DNA of 64,000 nt, taken from Branchipolynoe longqiensis (taxonomy: Eukaryota > Annelida > Polychaeta > Phyllodocida > Polynoidae). The DNA is taken from contig CM059186.1 of the NCBI GenBank assembly GCA_030323885.1, positions 148,891,407 through 148,955,406 of the forward strand. Direction: 5' to 3'. The notes under the pieces are model-generated. The model had not been told where the DNA came from and made no database searches. It saw only the letters and a list, made by a program, of their open reading frames with translations. The translations under genes were made by a program, and so were the position numbers. This document shows, piece after piece, positions 10,861 to 22,793 of the stretch. The first letter of the stretch is position 1, and every line of letters starts with the position of its first letter.

Positions 10861-11420
10861 ACTCAATTTATAGCCGGTGTGGTAGTCTTAAAGCGCACCA
10901 GTTTAAAACGGGTCTTTTCATAATGCGCATGCACACGCATTTCTGCCTGATTGAGATTGTATCCATGTTTATTAACTTTTTAAATTGCTTGTTAACTTGT
11001 TAGTGCAGAATATAATCAATACTATCAAGCATAAAATAATCACTACAATGATTCCTGATGGAATCCTTGCTTGTCTCGTCCTCGAATTCCAGAGAACTTC
11101 CCCACAGACAGAAGCAAGCCAGAAATTCAGATAAGTTTTCAGGCTCGTCATTCAACTTTGACGGATGCGCATTGCAAAGAGCCCCATTTTAAACCGGGTC
11201 ATTTTAAAACTGCAACACCAGCACTGCATGCTGGGCGGGATGTAGTATACTGTTTACACACGTGCACGGATAGAGTCTACACAAACACAAAAGGTGTGTG
11301 CACAATACACACACAGGGGGTATATTCCACCGTTATTATGGGTTTGTTTGTGTTACTCCTGACCTGAACACTATGGAGCAGCTATGATGACTTCCATTTC
11401 ATCCCCCACTCCCACCATCA
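10861..11420. other. Intergenic, no gene seen
   Basis: Contains two diverged GCGCACCAGTTTAAAACGGGTC / GCCCCATTTTAAACCGGGTC words about 300 bp apart in direct orientation. I see nothing else to support. Confidence 0.4.
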
Positions 11421-11757
11421 GGCGGGATGGCCGAATGAGTTAGAGTGTCCGTCTCCCATGTTGGTAGACCATGGGATAGTGGGTTCAAACCCTGGTCGAG
11501 TCAAATCAATGACTTAAAATTGATACTTGTCGCTTCCTATCCAGGTGCTCAGCATTATTAGGATAGGGCAAGGACTGGTTGGCTGGGTGTCAGGATAATG
11601 TGACTGAGTGGGATATCAGGTCATGGTGCTGGGGGGCCTGGTCTCCCAGTGGGGCAGCACTATAAAGTTGCCATGAGTACGCACTGTCACAAGTCAGTAC
11701 CCGTCCTGATATGACCTTAGATGTTGCTAGGATGTAACACAACAAACAAACAAACCC
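11421..11757 (+). mobile_element. Major tRNA-derived SINE, full-length copy
   Basis: The head GGGATGGCCGAATGAGTTAGAG and the B box GGTTCAAACCC mark a tRNA-derived Pol III promoter of Ser/Leu-like form. A body follows with GACTTAAAATTGATACTTGTCG, GGCAAGGACTGGTTGG, GGATAATGTGACTGAGTGGG and CACTATAAAGTTGCCATGAG. The 3' end reads CCTTAGATGTTGCTAGGATGTAA and then (CAAA)n. This is a good reference copy for the family in this window. Confidence 0.9.
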
Positions 11758-11952
11758 ACCACCCACTCTCCGGTCCTACACATAGCCCTATGTAGTTAGT
11801 GTAATCAATTTAGATATAAATTATCGACTGTGTAAGGAAAGGGATTCACCTAAATTATCATGAATTATGGGTGTTACTGACTGGAGAGTGAGTGGAAGTC
11901 TGTATAATATATATAATCATATATAATAACATAACTAATTCCTCTGAGCTAA

Positions 11953-11978
11953 TGGGGGGGGGGGGGGGGGGGGGGGGC
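11953..11978. repeat. Poly-G run
   Basis: Roughly 23 consecutive G, followed by further G-rich sequence to 12048. It is a strong quadruplex candidate and also a likely assembly or length-polymorphism site. Confidence 0.9.
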
Positions 11979-12094
11979 AGGCCTCGCTCAGGAGGCGGAG
12001 AGGCGCACACTGGTACCCACCCCTACCCCCGGGGAGGGGGGGGGGAGTGCAACCCACTCCAGATTTTATTTCATGCGATAACGGATTTACCACT

Positions 12095-12115
12095 ATCCAT
12101 ATATATATATATATA

Positions 12116-12163
<48 letters not shown>
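12095..12163. repeat. (TA)n microsatellite
   Basis: Two TA runs split by GTC, joined directly to the MITE at 12164. Confidence 0.95.
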
Positions 12164-12165
<2 letters not shown>

Positions 12166-12334
12166 TCCCTAACTGACCACCTCCACAGATCGACCACTCC
12201 CCTATATCGATCGCTTTATTTGGGTCTCCACAATAACATTGTAACCATATTCTAACTCCCTAAACCAACCACCTCCCTAAATGGACCACTTAAATTCGGT
12301 CCTAAAGTCGATCGATTTAGAGAGGTTTACTGTA
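12164..12334 (-). mobile_element. Tigger-like MITE, copy 1
   Basis: Matches the reverse of 18008-18181: GACCACCTCCACAGATCGACC, TTTATTTGGGTCTCCACAAT, and the terminus TTTAGAGAGGTTTACTGTA. The first bases of the other TIR are lost against the TA microsatellite. Confidence 0.8.
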
Positions 12335-12441
12335 TATTGGGGGGTGTGCGCACTGTGTGCCTGTGTATGGCATATAAGAATTGGGCAAATATAAATCATA
12401 GACTGGTTTAATATTGTTATTATCCTGCTCTAATAAAGTTC

Positions 12442-12764
12442 CTCTCTTTGTATGTGTCTGGGCACATGTCAACATGTGTATATATGTGTTTTAAGTGCAT
12501 ATGTGTATGTGTGTATGTATGCGTGTGTAGGTATGTGCATGTGTGTGTGTGCATGTGTAAATGTTTCTATGTGTGCTTGTGTATATGTGGGAATGTGATT
12601 GTGTGTTTACATGCATGTGTGTATGTGCAGATATGTGTATATGTATGTACATATGTGTATCTGTGAATGGGTGTATCTGTGGATGTATGTATAATGTATA
12701 TGTGGATGTGTGTATCTGTGAATGTGTGTATGTGTGTATGGGTGTATGTGTGTACATGTGCACT
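12442..12764. repeat. GTGTATG microsatellite
   Basis: Imperfect TGTGTATG/TGTGCATG words. Opposite-strand open frames are artefacts of the repeat. Confidence 0.9.
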
Positions 12765-12828
12765 CTGATCTCCCAGTGGGGCAGCACTACAAAGTTGCCA
12801 TGAGTGTGCACTGTCACAAGTTGGTACA
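12765..12828 (+). mobile_element. Major SINE, internal fragment
   Basis: CTCCCAGTGGGGCAGCACTA to GTGCACTGTCACAAGTTGGTAC matches the SINE body only. Both ends are missing. Confidence 0.8.
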
Positions 12829-14009
12829 TATATATAAATAAGATGCTTGAATGATGTTGATAATGAAGTACCTGATATTTTCTTATTTGAAATATATGTA
12901 ATGTTTCATGGCCTGCTGGGCCAACAGTTCTCAGCTTCCAAGAATAACAACAATTGAATGTGCTACAACCATGCCTTGTCTCTCCATCCGATACTCAGCA
13001 CTCATCCACAAACCAATTGATCTCAACAAATTATTATATTTTTTAATTAAATAAATATATATATATATATATATATATATGAAGTGGGCAAGACTATAAT
13101 CGAGCTGTGGCCAGTGCGGGATTGGGTCGAGCAAACCGCATATGGAAATGTGGGCTGCTCGCCAAAATGAACCCACATTGGCCATCAAATGCCGGGAATG
13201 GTTCACTGCTGTAACCCGTTGCTAGGAGATGCACCGCGGCATCCCATGCTACTCTCCTAGCAACATAGAAGGTTCGAGCCATCAGGAATGGACCCATCAG
13301 ACGTGTTTCATTAGCACTCTGATGTTTCAGATGATAATCTGGCTTTAAATACAGTCATTAAAAGTATCTTGACTATAAAGGAAATGGAGGGGAAGTATTT
13401 ATTCATATGATTGACATTGGAAGAGATTAGATCATGTTAGTAGGAACAGTAATAAAGTTGTAAGCTCTTAAAATGTGATTGAGAGGTTCCTTGCATTCCT
13501 TACCCTTTATGAACAGGTCCCTTATTACACTAACCGTCATGGTCAACCCCCTAGTGATGGTTCATTATTATATCTATTAGTATTACTATTGGCCTTTTGC
13601 ACAGACGATGGAGTAATGTAGACATTAAAGTAATGTAGAATAACCCTCGCCTCGGGCTTAGTAACCACCTTCTTAATACGGACAATAACAATAATAGGTA
13701 ATTTCTCGGGTGTTTATAAGTGACAGCGGTGGCAGAGTACACCGTCAGCCTTAGCGTGGAAGTATAGGAGTAATGGCAATTAATACACAAGCGATGTGCG
13801 ATGGTAGAGCCCGTGAACATGTATTACATAGGTGTCGGCACTCGGGTGAGATTATATTAATGAATACATGAAATGGCTACGAAGGATCAGAGGAGGAGAG
13901 GCAGCGGCGAGGACAGACAGCGGCGACCAGCAGCAGCGGGGAATCAATGTGCATATTAATAGAACAATAGGAGTAGAACAGTTAAATATATATGCACCTA
14001 GGTTGGGAC
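12829..14009. other. Intergenic, no gene seen
   Basis: Contains a TA microsatellite (13056-13080). The GC-richer stretch at 13085-13300 has overlapping minus-strand frames without recognisable motifs. I see no repeat family represented elsewhere in the window. Confidence 0.4.
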
Positions 14010-14438
14010 TGGACGAGGTGGCCGATTCCGTAGAGCGCAGGCCTCGCATGCGCGAGATCAGGAGTTCGATTCCAAGTTGAATCAACGATTCCAAGTCGAA
14101 TCAAACCAATGACATACAAAATTGATACTTGTCGCTTCCTATCTTGGCGCTTGGCATTAACACAAATTAAGTGACAGTGTGCACCCATCGCAACTTTATA
14201 GTGCTTCCCCACTAGGAAATCAGGACGCCAACAGCATGACCCGATATCCCACTCAGTCCCATTATCGTGACACTGAGCTGACTAATCCTTGCCCTATCCT
14301 AATAATGGCGAGCATCAGGCTAGAAAGCGACAAGTATCAATTTTATAAGTCATTGGTTTGACTCGACCGGGAACCGAACTCCCGATCTCCTCCTGAACAC
14401 AAGGCCTACGCTCTACCAATTCGTTCCACCACTCCCGG
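14010..14438. mobile_element. Two major SINEs in tail-to-tail inversion
   Basis: A plus-strand head and proximal body (14010-14165, GGTGGCCGATTCCGTAGAGCG and B box AGTTCGATTCC) stops inside CTTGGCATTAACACAAATTA. It is followed at about 14166 by a minus-strand copy running from the distal body to its head at 14438. Truncation at an ATTAA target suggests the second inserted into the first and the distal half was lost. Confidence 0.75.
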
Positions 14439-14811
14439 TTCGACGGTCTGTGATTCTGGCGCTTTGATTCTGTAGATGCTAGGGGGTCAACATTTCCGAC
14501 AGTAGCTCATCAGGAAGTTAACTTGTCACAGGGAGGTAGGGAGGCATGCGCGCACGAACCATACATCAATCGGGATATTCACACGTGAGGCTGGCGGCAC
14601 ATAAAGGGCCCCCGTGACTGGATCCGGTAGTTAAAGTGGACGGGGCAGCCCCTCTCCACTTTTAACAGGGTGTGCGTGTAAAGCGCTCAGGCAACATCCA
14701 TACGCCATCATGGTGGTGGCGTCCGTGTGCAGACGGGCTTGGATTCATATTTATATATGTGTTTATATGTATGCTATATAATGATGTAGGTGTGAATTAC
14801 TTGGTGGGTTT

Positions 14812-14849
<38 letters not shown>

Positions 14850-15110
14850 TATGTATATGAGACTGTCTCTAAAGGTGCTAAGCAATATGGGACAACAATT
14901 TGTCCATTGTAACAATCAACATACTATCCGCTTATGCATTTGTTCAGGATAAACTGATTTGTTTTTTACATGGTGTTTCATAATCCCAATAGAATACATA
15001 TTGATTTGAAGCAAATGTCCTTGTGTTTTCAGTGTAACCGTTTCTGTGCTGTTTTGTGTCAATCGTTACAATGGACCAAACATAAAATAGTTATCACCTT
15101 TTGAGACAGG

Positions 15111-15150
<40 letters not shown>
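14439..15150. other. Intergenic, no gene seen
   Basis: Contains TA microsatellites at 14816-14850 and 15116-15150. Short open frames here have no support. Confidence 0.4.
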
Positions 15151-15154
<4 letters not shown>

Positions 15155-15156
<2 letters not shown>

Positions 15157-15590
15157 CAGTCTACTCTGTCTATAATTGACACCCATGGGACTGGTGCAAG
15201 ATGCCGTTATAGAGAGAGATCCGTTATAGGCAGAGACTGACTGACGGAATGGGTTGAAACCAATGTTTTTCTTTTATACTTGACTGACTAGGATGGTCCT
15301 TACATGAGGTTTTATATACATAATGTATTTAAATGAAATGGAACAAAGACATATTTCAATAGGATAAGAGGTATTAATTACAAAAACAGATATAGTTCAA
15401 CAATATCACATATACAGTATGCACAAAATTACCATTTGATGCACCATTCACTGTGAATAACGTAGAAATGTTAGAATAACTGTACGGCATGTCGTTATTG
15501 ACAGAGAATACTGATCAAATAGGTGAAAATATGGCTCGTTGTCTGCATAAGGCAGTTGTCCGTTAGACACAGAGGCAATAATATATATAC
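15155..15590. mobile_element. Possible decayed Tigger-like element
   Basis: The left end TACAGTCTACTCTGTCTATAATTGACACC is followed by GCCGTTATAGAGAGAGATCCGTTATAGG. GTCCGTTAGACACAGAGGCA occurs near 15560 before a TA-rich tract. The style fits the TA-flanked elements at 12164 and 18008, but the two ends are not clearly complementary. Confidence 0.35.
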
Positions 15591-15935
15591 TATATATTAC
15601 TATATATATAATATATATATTATATATATTATATATTTTATATATATTATGTATATTATACATATTATATATATTATACATATTATATATATGATATCTA
15701 TTATATAGTATACATATTATACATAGTATACATATTATATATGTTATATATATTATGCATATTATGCATATTATGCATATTATATATATTATATATTATA
15801 TATATTATATATATTATATATACTATACATATTATATATATTATCTATATTATATAATATATATTATATATATATTATAGATATTATAGATATTATATAT
15901 ATATATATTATATATACTATATATATTATACATAT

Positions 15936-15967
<32 letters not shown>

Positions 15968-16100
15968 TATATATATTATACATATATAATATATATAATT
16001 CATATAATATATATAATATATATTATATATATTATATATATTATATATATTATATATATTATATATATTATATATATTATATATAATATTATTATATATT
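15580..16100. repeat. TATATTA/TATAATA AT-only tract
   Basis: About 520 bases almost entirely of ATATATTAT and ATTATACATA words. Frames through it give Ile/Tyr/Asn strings. Confidence 0.95.
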
Positions 16101-16149
16101 TGCCCCTCACCCTTCACCGCACAGACCCAATAATATTGCTGAGACATAA

Positions 16150-16402
16150 AACCTCAACTGATATTTGCAGCTTCCTTGCCTGCCGCCCAGCATTACTGGT
16201 ATAGGGCAAGGACCGGTTAGATCAGTGTCAGGATAATGTGACTGAGTGGCTTATTTGGCTATGGTGCTGACGGTCTGGTCTACGACTGAGGCAGACCTAT
16301 GAAGTCACCATGAGTGTGCACTGTCACATGTCAGTATCAGTCCTGAAATGACCATAGTCGTAGATGTTGCCAGGACGTGAAACCCCAACAAATAAAACAA
16401 AC
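16150..16402 (+). mobile_element. Major SINE, 5'-truncated
   Basis: Body from TTTGCAGCTTCCTTGCCTG through GGCAAGGACCGGTTAG, TGACTGAGTGG and CACTGTCACATGTCAGTA to GATGTTGCCAGGACGTGAAA and an A-rich tail. The tRNA head is absent. Confidence 0.8.
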
Positions 16403-16437
16403 GAACGTAAAACTTCAAAGAAACCTATAAAACAGGG

Positions 16438-16450
16438 AGGGGGGGGGGGG

Positions 16451-16520
<70 letters not shown>
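16438..16520. repeat. Poly-G then (GA)n microsatellite
   Basis: G11 followed by about 60 bases of GA. The open frame across it is an artefact. Confidence 0.95.
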
Positions 16521-17118
16521 ACCTTCCATACTTTGTTTCATGTTATAATGCTGGCATTGAAATAACGCCTGAAATTGAATCATAGTAGAAATGAGTGTTG
16601 TTCGGGTAGGCTATTTTACTTTTAATCACGATGATTTACTCCTAATTCTAAATAAAACTTACCTACAAAGTGAGTTGAGCGCCTGCTACGGCTACGCCAT
16701 CTGCTGGGCTTGAGCAGCAACAACAGCTACTCCATGCGCCACGGATCCCGGCCGGACAGGCGCAGTCCGCAGTAAGTCATTTCCGGTCGCTGCGAAGTGG
16801 ATGTGCTATATATATATATTTATTGGTATATATATATATATAGATCCGATGGTCTAACCAGCTGATTCGTGGTGATTTGTGCAGCGCGCATCAGGCATGG
16901 CGCCTTCTCAGGTGGAGAGGTGTTGGGGGACCTGTTGGTTTCCACACACACAGTGAGTGTCCGTGTGTGGAGAGTGTGGCTGCCGCTACAGGTGCAAGCC
17001 GGGAACCACGGATGTCAGGATTGTTTGTGGCCGCACTAAAGGGAGCTCTGTAATGACCTGTTCTCATCATGCACATCCCGACCACAGCATAGGCCACGCA
17101 AGCTTGCCACTCGGTTCT

Positions 17119-17120
<2 letters not shown>
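16521..17120. other. Intergenic, no gene seen
   Basis: 16590-16640 is similar to 20440-20490 (GTAGGCTATTTTACTTTTAATCACGATGATT), marking an unnamed low-copy repeat. The GC-richer 16860-17110 has short frames on both strands but no recognisable product. Confidence 0.4.
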
Positions 17121-17170
<50 letters not shown>

Positions 17171-17293
17171 TCACATATATATACATATATGTATAATTAT
17201 ATACATATATACATCTAGAAATACCAATCCAAATACACCAATATTTACACACTTGTATAAATATGTAAGTATGGAAATATTGGTGTATGTGAG

Positions 17294-17353
<60 letters not shown>

Positions 17354-17356
<3 letters not shown>

Positions 17357-17843
17357 GTCAGCCTCACGAAAACGGGCCAATTGGTGGTCAAGTGAAGATG
17401 TCGGCATCGCAATTCTTAAAAGTGTAGTGCATTTCTTTGTTTCATATTAAATTATCCTAGAAACAAATAAGGTTGTTGTATTTTCTCGACCTATACATTC
17501 AGAATAAATTTAAGGGCTTTCCAGCATCTCTGTCAATGCTAAACTATAATTATACCGATCGACGCCGACATCCAATGATCAACGCCGACAACTTTAATAG
17601 ATGTCGGCGTCGCAATTCTTAAAGTCTTGTTCATTTCTTTGTTTTATATTAAATTATCCTAGAAACAAATAAGGTTGTTGTATTTTCTCGACCTATTCAT
17701 TCAGTATAAATTTAAGGACTTTCTAACATCTCTGTCAATGCTAAACTATAATTATACCGATCGACGCCGACATCCAATGATCGACGCCGACAACTTCCAC
17801 CAATTGGCCCGTTCCACCAATTGGCCCGTTTTCGTGAGGCTGA

Positions 17844-17847
<4 letters not shown>
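17354..17847. mobile_element. TA-flanked MITE with two internal ~200-bp repeats
   Basis: GTCAGCCTCACGAAAACGGG at 17357 is inverted perfectly at the right end (CCCGTTTTCGTGAGGCTGAC, ending 17844). TA microsatellites of 40-60 bp flank both sides (17296-17354 and 17848-17890). Inside, GATGTCGGCRTCGCAATTC to CGACATCCAATGATCRACG is present twice in tandem. CCAATTGGCCCGTT is also duplicated at the right end. Confidence 0.85.
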
Positions 17848-17893
<46 letters not shown>

Positions 17894-18007
17894 CATATAT
17901 ACACATATAACCAGGCTTACATAAAAACCCACCGAGTGCTCTCGCTCCCCCCCTCTCTCTCTACCTCTCCATTTCTCTCTCCCACCCTCGCGCTCTCCAT
18001 ATATAAA

Positions 18008-18181
18008 GTAAAACCTCTCTAAATCGACCAACCTTGGGACCGACTCTAAGTGGTCCATTTAGGGAGGTGGTCGGTTTAGGAGTTAGAATATGGTTACAAT
18101 GGTATTGTTGGGACCCAAATAAAGCATCGATTTAGGGGAGTGGTCGATCTGTGGAGGTGATCGGTTAGGGAGGTTTTACTG
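18008..18181 (+). mobile_element. Tigger-like MITE, copy 2
   Basis: AGTAAAACCTCTCTAAATCG at the left and GGTTAGGGAGGTTTTACTGTA at the right form imperfect TIRs next to TA. The interior is the reverse of the copy at 12164-12334. The ACAGTAAAACCTC style matches pogo/Tigger-type non-autonomous elements. Confidence 0.8.
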
Positions 18182-18361
18182 TATTTCTAAGCTAATTGTC
18201 TTAGACCTGCTATTTATTAAATGTGATATATATAGTATGCATGTACGTAATGCATATATATTTTCTTAAGCATGTTATATATTATGGCATGAACACAATA
18301 TATATGTTGTACATGTACATAATTTATGTACATGTATATATAACATTGATGTACAGATATG

Positions 18362-18420
18362 TATCTGCCTCGCCGTGAATATCGCCTATGCAACCACCAA
18401 ACAATCAATCATAATTAATC
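18362..18420 (+). mobile_element. LINE 3' tail fragment
   Basis: CTCGCCGTGAATATCGCCTATGCAACCACCAAACAATCAATC matches the end of the 44047-45030 LINE, including its (AATC)n tail. Only the 3' tip is present. Confidence 0.65.
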
Positions 18421-18519
18421 GATCAATTATATGTATCTGTAGATATTCATATACGCAGATGAAGATTATTATATAAATCTAAAGTACACGTATTATATTG
18501 TACATATATTTACTGTTGC

Positions 18520-20160
18520 ATATTTGTGTCTATTTATTTCTGGATATCTGTCCGTCTCTGGGTTTGTTTGTGGCTATGTGTGCTTATCTCTGTCTGTTTG
18601 TGTGCTTGTGTTAGTTTGTGTCAGTTTGTGATGTCTGTGTTTGTTTGTGCCGGTATGTGTCTGTGTATGTCATCTTGTCTGCCTTTGCCTGTCAGTGTTT
18701 GCCCGTGTCTCGATCTTTATGTGTGTATGTGTGTGTATGTGCCTGTATGTGTGTATGTGCCTGTCTGTGTATGTATGTGGATGTATGTGCCTTTATGTGT
18801 CTGTCTGTGTATGTATCTGTCTGTGTCAGTCTGGATCAGTATGTGTCTGTCTGTGTCTGTCTGTGTTTGTCTGTTTCTGTATGTGTCTGCTTGTGTCTGT
18901 ATATGTTTGTATGTGAATGCCTGTGTCTGTCTGTGTATGTATGTGTATGTCTGTGTCTGTCTGTGTCTGTCTGTGTCTGTCTGTGTCTGTCTGTGTCTGT
19001 CTGTGTCTGACTGTACATGTCTGTCTGTGTCTGTCTGTGTATGTATGTGCATGTCTGTGTATCTCTGTGTATGTCTGTGCAAGTCTGTGTATGTTGTATG
19101 TATGCATATGTCTGTGTCTGTCTGTGTCTGTCTGTGTATGTCATATTGTGTCTGCCCGTGTCTGTCAGTGTTTGCCTGTGTCTCGGTCTGTGTCTGTCTG
19201 TGTCTGTGTGTGCCTATCTATGTTTGTATGTGTATCTATGTGTATGTCTGTGTATGTATGTGTCTGTCTGTGTATGTATGTGTCTGTCTGTGTATGTGTG
19301 TGTCTGTCTGTATCTGTTTGTGTATGTCTATGTATGTATGTATGTATGTGTCTGTATGTGCCTGTCTGTGTCTCTCTGTGTCTGTCTGAGCAAGTCTGTG
19401 TATGTCTGTGTATGTGTCTGTCTGTGTATGTATGTGTATATCATATTGTGTCTGCCTGTGTCTGTCAGTGTTTGCCTGTGTCTCGGTCTGTCTGTGTCTG
19501 TATGTGTCTGTTTGTGCCTGTCTATGTATGTCTGTGTATGTATGTGTAAGTCTGTGTGTGTCTGTCTGTGTGTGTCTATGTGTGTCTGTGTCTGTATGTG
19601 TGTGTCTGTGTCTATATGTGTCTGTATGTGCCTGTCTGTGTCGGTCTGTGTCTGTATGTACATGGCTGTGTTTGTCTGTGCCTGTCTGTGCCTGTATGTG
19701 TCTGTCTGTGCCTGTCTGTGTCTGTCTGTGTCTGGTTGTGTCTGTCTGTGCCTGTCTGTGCCTGTCTGTGCCTGTCTGTGTATGTGCCTGTCTGTTTCTG
19801 TCTGTATATGTATATGTATGTCTGTGTCTGTCTGTGTTTGTCTGTGTCTGTCTGTGTCTGTCTGTGTCTGTCTGTGTCTGTCTGTGTCTGTCTGTGTCTG
19901 TCTGTGTCTGTCTGTGCCTTTATGTGTCTGTTTGTGTATGTATATGTCTGTGTCAGTCTGGGTCAGTATGTGTATGTCTGTGGCTGCCTGTCTCTGTCTC
20001 TGTCTGGCTGTCTGGTTCTGTCTGTGTCTGTCTGTGCCTGTCTGTGTCTGTCTGTGCCTGTATGTGCCTGTCTGTGTCTGTCTGTGTTTGTCTGTGCCTG
20101 TATGTGCCTGTCTGTGGCTGTCTGTGTCTGTCTATGCCTGTGCCTGTGGCTGTGCCGTCT
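18520..20160. repeat. TGTCTGTC satellite with higher-order units
   Basis: About 1.64 kb of TCTGTGTCTGTC words with TGTATG and TGTGCC variants. A longer word around GTCAGTGTTTGCCTGTGTCTCG recurs near 18690, 19160 and 19460, so part of the array grew by blocks of several hundred bases. Long frames in all phases (Cys-Val-Leu-Ser strings) are artefacts. Confidence 0.95.
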
Positions 20161-21020
20161 GCGTATGTATCGGTATGGGCACCGACAGTAGTGCTGGCTT
20201 CAACTGACTCAAATTAATGCTCCTTACAAATAGTTCAAATTGGTTTGGCCTATAGCCGTCCCCGGGGGCTGAAGGGAATATATGGTCCACGGTCCCGAAT
20301 GCGCATGCTGCTGGACAGCTGCTCTCAGTCACTAACTACTCACCGAGAAAAGAAACCAACCATTGTCACCAAATACAAGGGAAACACAGAGCAAATACAC
20401 AATTTCCTTCAGAAAGCAATTGAATTATATTAGAAATTATTGTTGTTCAAGTAGGCTATATTATTTGTAATCACGTTGATTTAAAAACGCAGGCGATATT
20501 TTTGTGTGTGGGGGCGGGGGATTAAAAGATTTCTAGGAATATTTAGTCAAACTAGTACTGGGCGAGTGGAGGCGCCACCTGTCGAACATGTGATGTATTC
20601 CTCCTTGCACTAGTAATTCGCGGTCGAGTCATTATGGTCTCAGCGGATTGCAATGAAACCTTTCATCTTTCTATTCTTCGCAGTTAAATGTTTTACATTA
20701 TGTGCATGAATAAATATTAGATTACATTGACCATTCCCACCCAGCTGTTCATTGGGTCATCTGGTGATTTTATTTTTTAATGACGAATGATCGAACTTCG
20801 GAATAATACCTAAGAACATGTATATAGCAAAATATGTTGCAAATATATCGCCAATATGTCGCAAAATATGTATCTAAATGGGTCGCTAAATATCTGAGAA
20901 AATAGTGACGAAATGCTTATTGAGCTTGAGATGAAAAATATATCCATACTTGTATATATTAGTGGTTCAGTTTGGTTACAGCGAAAGAAGGTATGATTAC
21001 AAAAATCTACCATCCGTTGG
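20161..21020. other. Intergenic, no gene seen
   Basis: 20440-20490 repeats the sequence seen at 16590-16640. Otherwise unique AT-rich sequence, no supportable gene. Confidence 0.4.
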
Positions 21021-21023
21021 TAT

Positions 21024-21714
21024 GGTGGCCGAAACAGTAGTGCACAGGCCTCCTGTGTGGGAGATTGGGAGTTTGATTCTCAGTCGAGTCAAGCAAATGA
21101 CTTACAAAATTGATACTTGTCACCTCCTAGCTCGGCGCTCGGCATTAATAATAATAGATTGTTGTTTCTTGTTTGTTTCTTGTTTGTTTCTTGTTTGTTG
21201 TTGTTTTATGTCATATCAACATCTAATGTCATATCAGGATGGGTACCGACTTGCGACACGACAGTGCACACTCATGGCGACTTTATAGTGCTGCCCCACA
21301 GGAAGACCAGGCTGTCAGCACCATGCCCTGATATCCCACTCAGTCACATTATCCTGACACTGAGCCAACCAGTCCTTGCCCTATCCTAATAATGCCGAGC
21401 ACCAGGCTAGGAAGCAACAAGTATCAATTTTTAAGTCATTGGTTTGACTCGACCAGGGTTCGAACCCATGACCCCACGATCTACCGACACGGGAGACGGA
21501 CGCTCTAACTCATTCGGTCATCCCGTCTGGTCCGCATTAATAAATAAGGCAAGGACTGGTTAGCTCAGTATCAGCGTCATGGGTGCTGGTGGCCTGATTT
21601 CCCAGTGGGGCAGCAATATAAAGTCACCATGAGTGCACACGGTCACAAGGCTGTACCCATCCTGATATGACCTTAGATGTTGCCTGGACATAAAACTCCA
21701 ACAACTAACAAACC
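21024..21714 (+). mobile_element. Major SINE split by a nested SINE
   Basis: The outer plus-strand copy runs 21024-21157 (head, B box AGTTTGATTCTC, CTCGGCGCTCGGCATTAATA) and resumes at about 21535 (GCATTAATAAATAAGGCAAGGACTGG) to its tail at 21714. The split falls inside GCATTAATA, which is present on both sides and is consistent with a target-site duplication of about 9 bp. Confidence 0.85.
21158..21530 (-). mobile_element. Major SINE nested inside another SINE
   Basis: Full-length reverse copy. It runs from the tail complement (TTGTTTCTTGTTTG repeats), through TGGCGACTTTATAGTGCTGCC, to the head GAGTTAGAGCGTCCGTCTCCC read on the minus strand. It interrupts the plus-strand copy around it. The head resembles the copy at 11421, so the two may belong to one subfamily. 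Confidence 0.85.
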
Positions 21715-21803
21715 TATTCAAATCCACAGTATCTGAATGACGTGGTGCATTTTTGGCTTATGTCCATTCCCTTATAAGCGTAGTCAGACTTTGTTGAAAC
21801 ATA

Positions 21804-22402
21804 AGCCGTGTTCACACGGGCAAAATGTGAAGTGAATTAGACAAATCGAATCAGGTGAGTTGAATTAGCGGCCCGTTCACACGGGCAGTACTTGGGCCGG
21901 AAATCGAAATCTGCGCATGAGCAAGTCGATACTAACCAGCGCCAGTTTGGGTTTGTCGATGTCGGCACTAGAGAATGTGGGTTCGACCTAGATATGTATG
22001 GACTGAACCGTATTGGTTTGGAACGGTCAAAACTTCTGCTGGGCAGTGAAAACATTAAAATAAGTGATGAAAAAAATATCTGTGACCAGCTAGCGGCTTC
22101 ATAGACTAAATTATATAATATGCGCTTTTGATCGACTGGAAAGTCAACAAACTAAGGTCTCGACTGCGCATGCGTGTCACTTCCTTAATCCGCATCAGTG
22201 CGTCCACAAGGGCAAAATAATCCGCATCACAGAAATCGCCTCACGTAAACTACCTCGCTAGGTGGTTTACAGTATCCGCATCACGCGAATCGATTCAGCC
22301 TTAATCCGCCTCAGACGCCCGTTCACACGCAAAATGTAACCCAAACTATACATACAAGTCACTTTCTACGAATCGATTTACATCGCACGTGTGAACACGG
22401 CT
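21804..22402 (+). mobile_element. Family-B MITE (AGCCGTGTTCACACGGGC), copy 1
   Basis: TIRs AGCCGTGTTCACACGGGC at the left and CACGTGTGAACACGGCT at the right bound 599 bp. The interior reiterates AATCGATTC, CCGCATCA and AATCCGC in both orientations. The other copy in the window is at 50239-50811, in opposite orientation. Open frames inside have no recognisable product. Confidence 0.85.
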
Positions 22403-22793
22403 ATAGTGCCCAATCATTTTAGTTAGTTTTCGAGATTAGTTATGAAAGCACTCACTAGGGGGAGCCCTAATGAGACATTCTCTTTGGTCGCTAGGCATTT
22501 ATCGGAAATGTCCCGCGGCGCCACACACGCACAAACAAATGCGCGCGCACCGACGCACACGCACGCACGCACACGCGCACACATACTGCCTGGATCTAAT
22601 TATAACCTTGTGATTGTCATTCAGGCAGTGAATTATTGCCACGCACAATGACAATATATTAAATTCAGGTCACGAGACGGAACTACATAGTATGGGTAAT
22701 TTTATTAGTCCAAGTTTCAAAGATCATCGGGTCAAGTTCAATTCTAAGGTAATGTTTGAGGTATAAGGTTTGAATCTCTGCACAACCCGGCAC

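Noticed and set aside
11953..12050. Plus-strand frame starting in TATA-rich DNA and crossing poly-G (Gly-rich peptide)
   Set aside because: The frame consists of a homopolymer between two microsatellites, with no coding signal.
18526..20217. Frames of up to 396 codons in the TGTCTGTC satellite
   Set aside because: Same artefact as above. Three overlapping frames are open at once and the peptide is a translation of the microsatellite.
22442..22651. Plus-strand 69-codon frame near 22.5 kb
   Set aside because: It is largely a GCACACGC-rich simple sequence with no motif or splice support.
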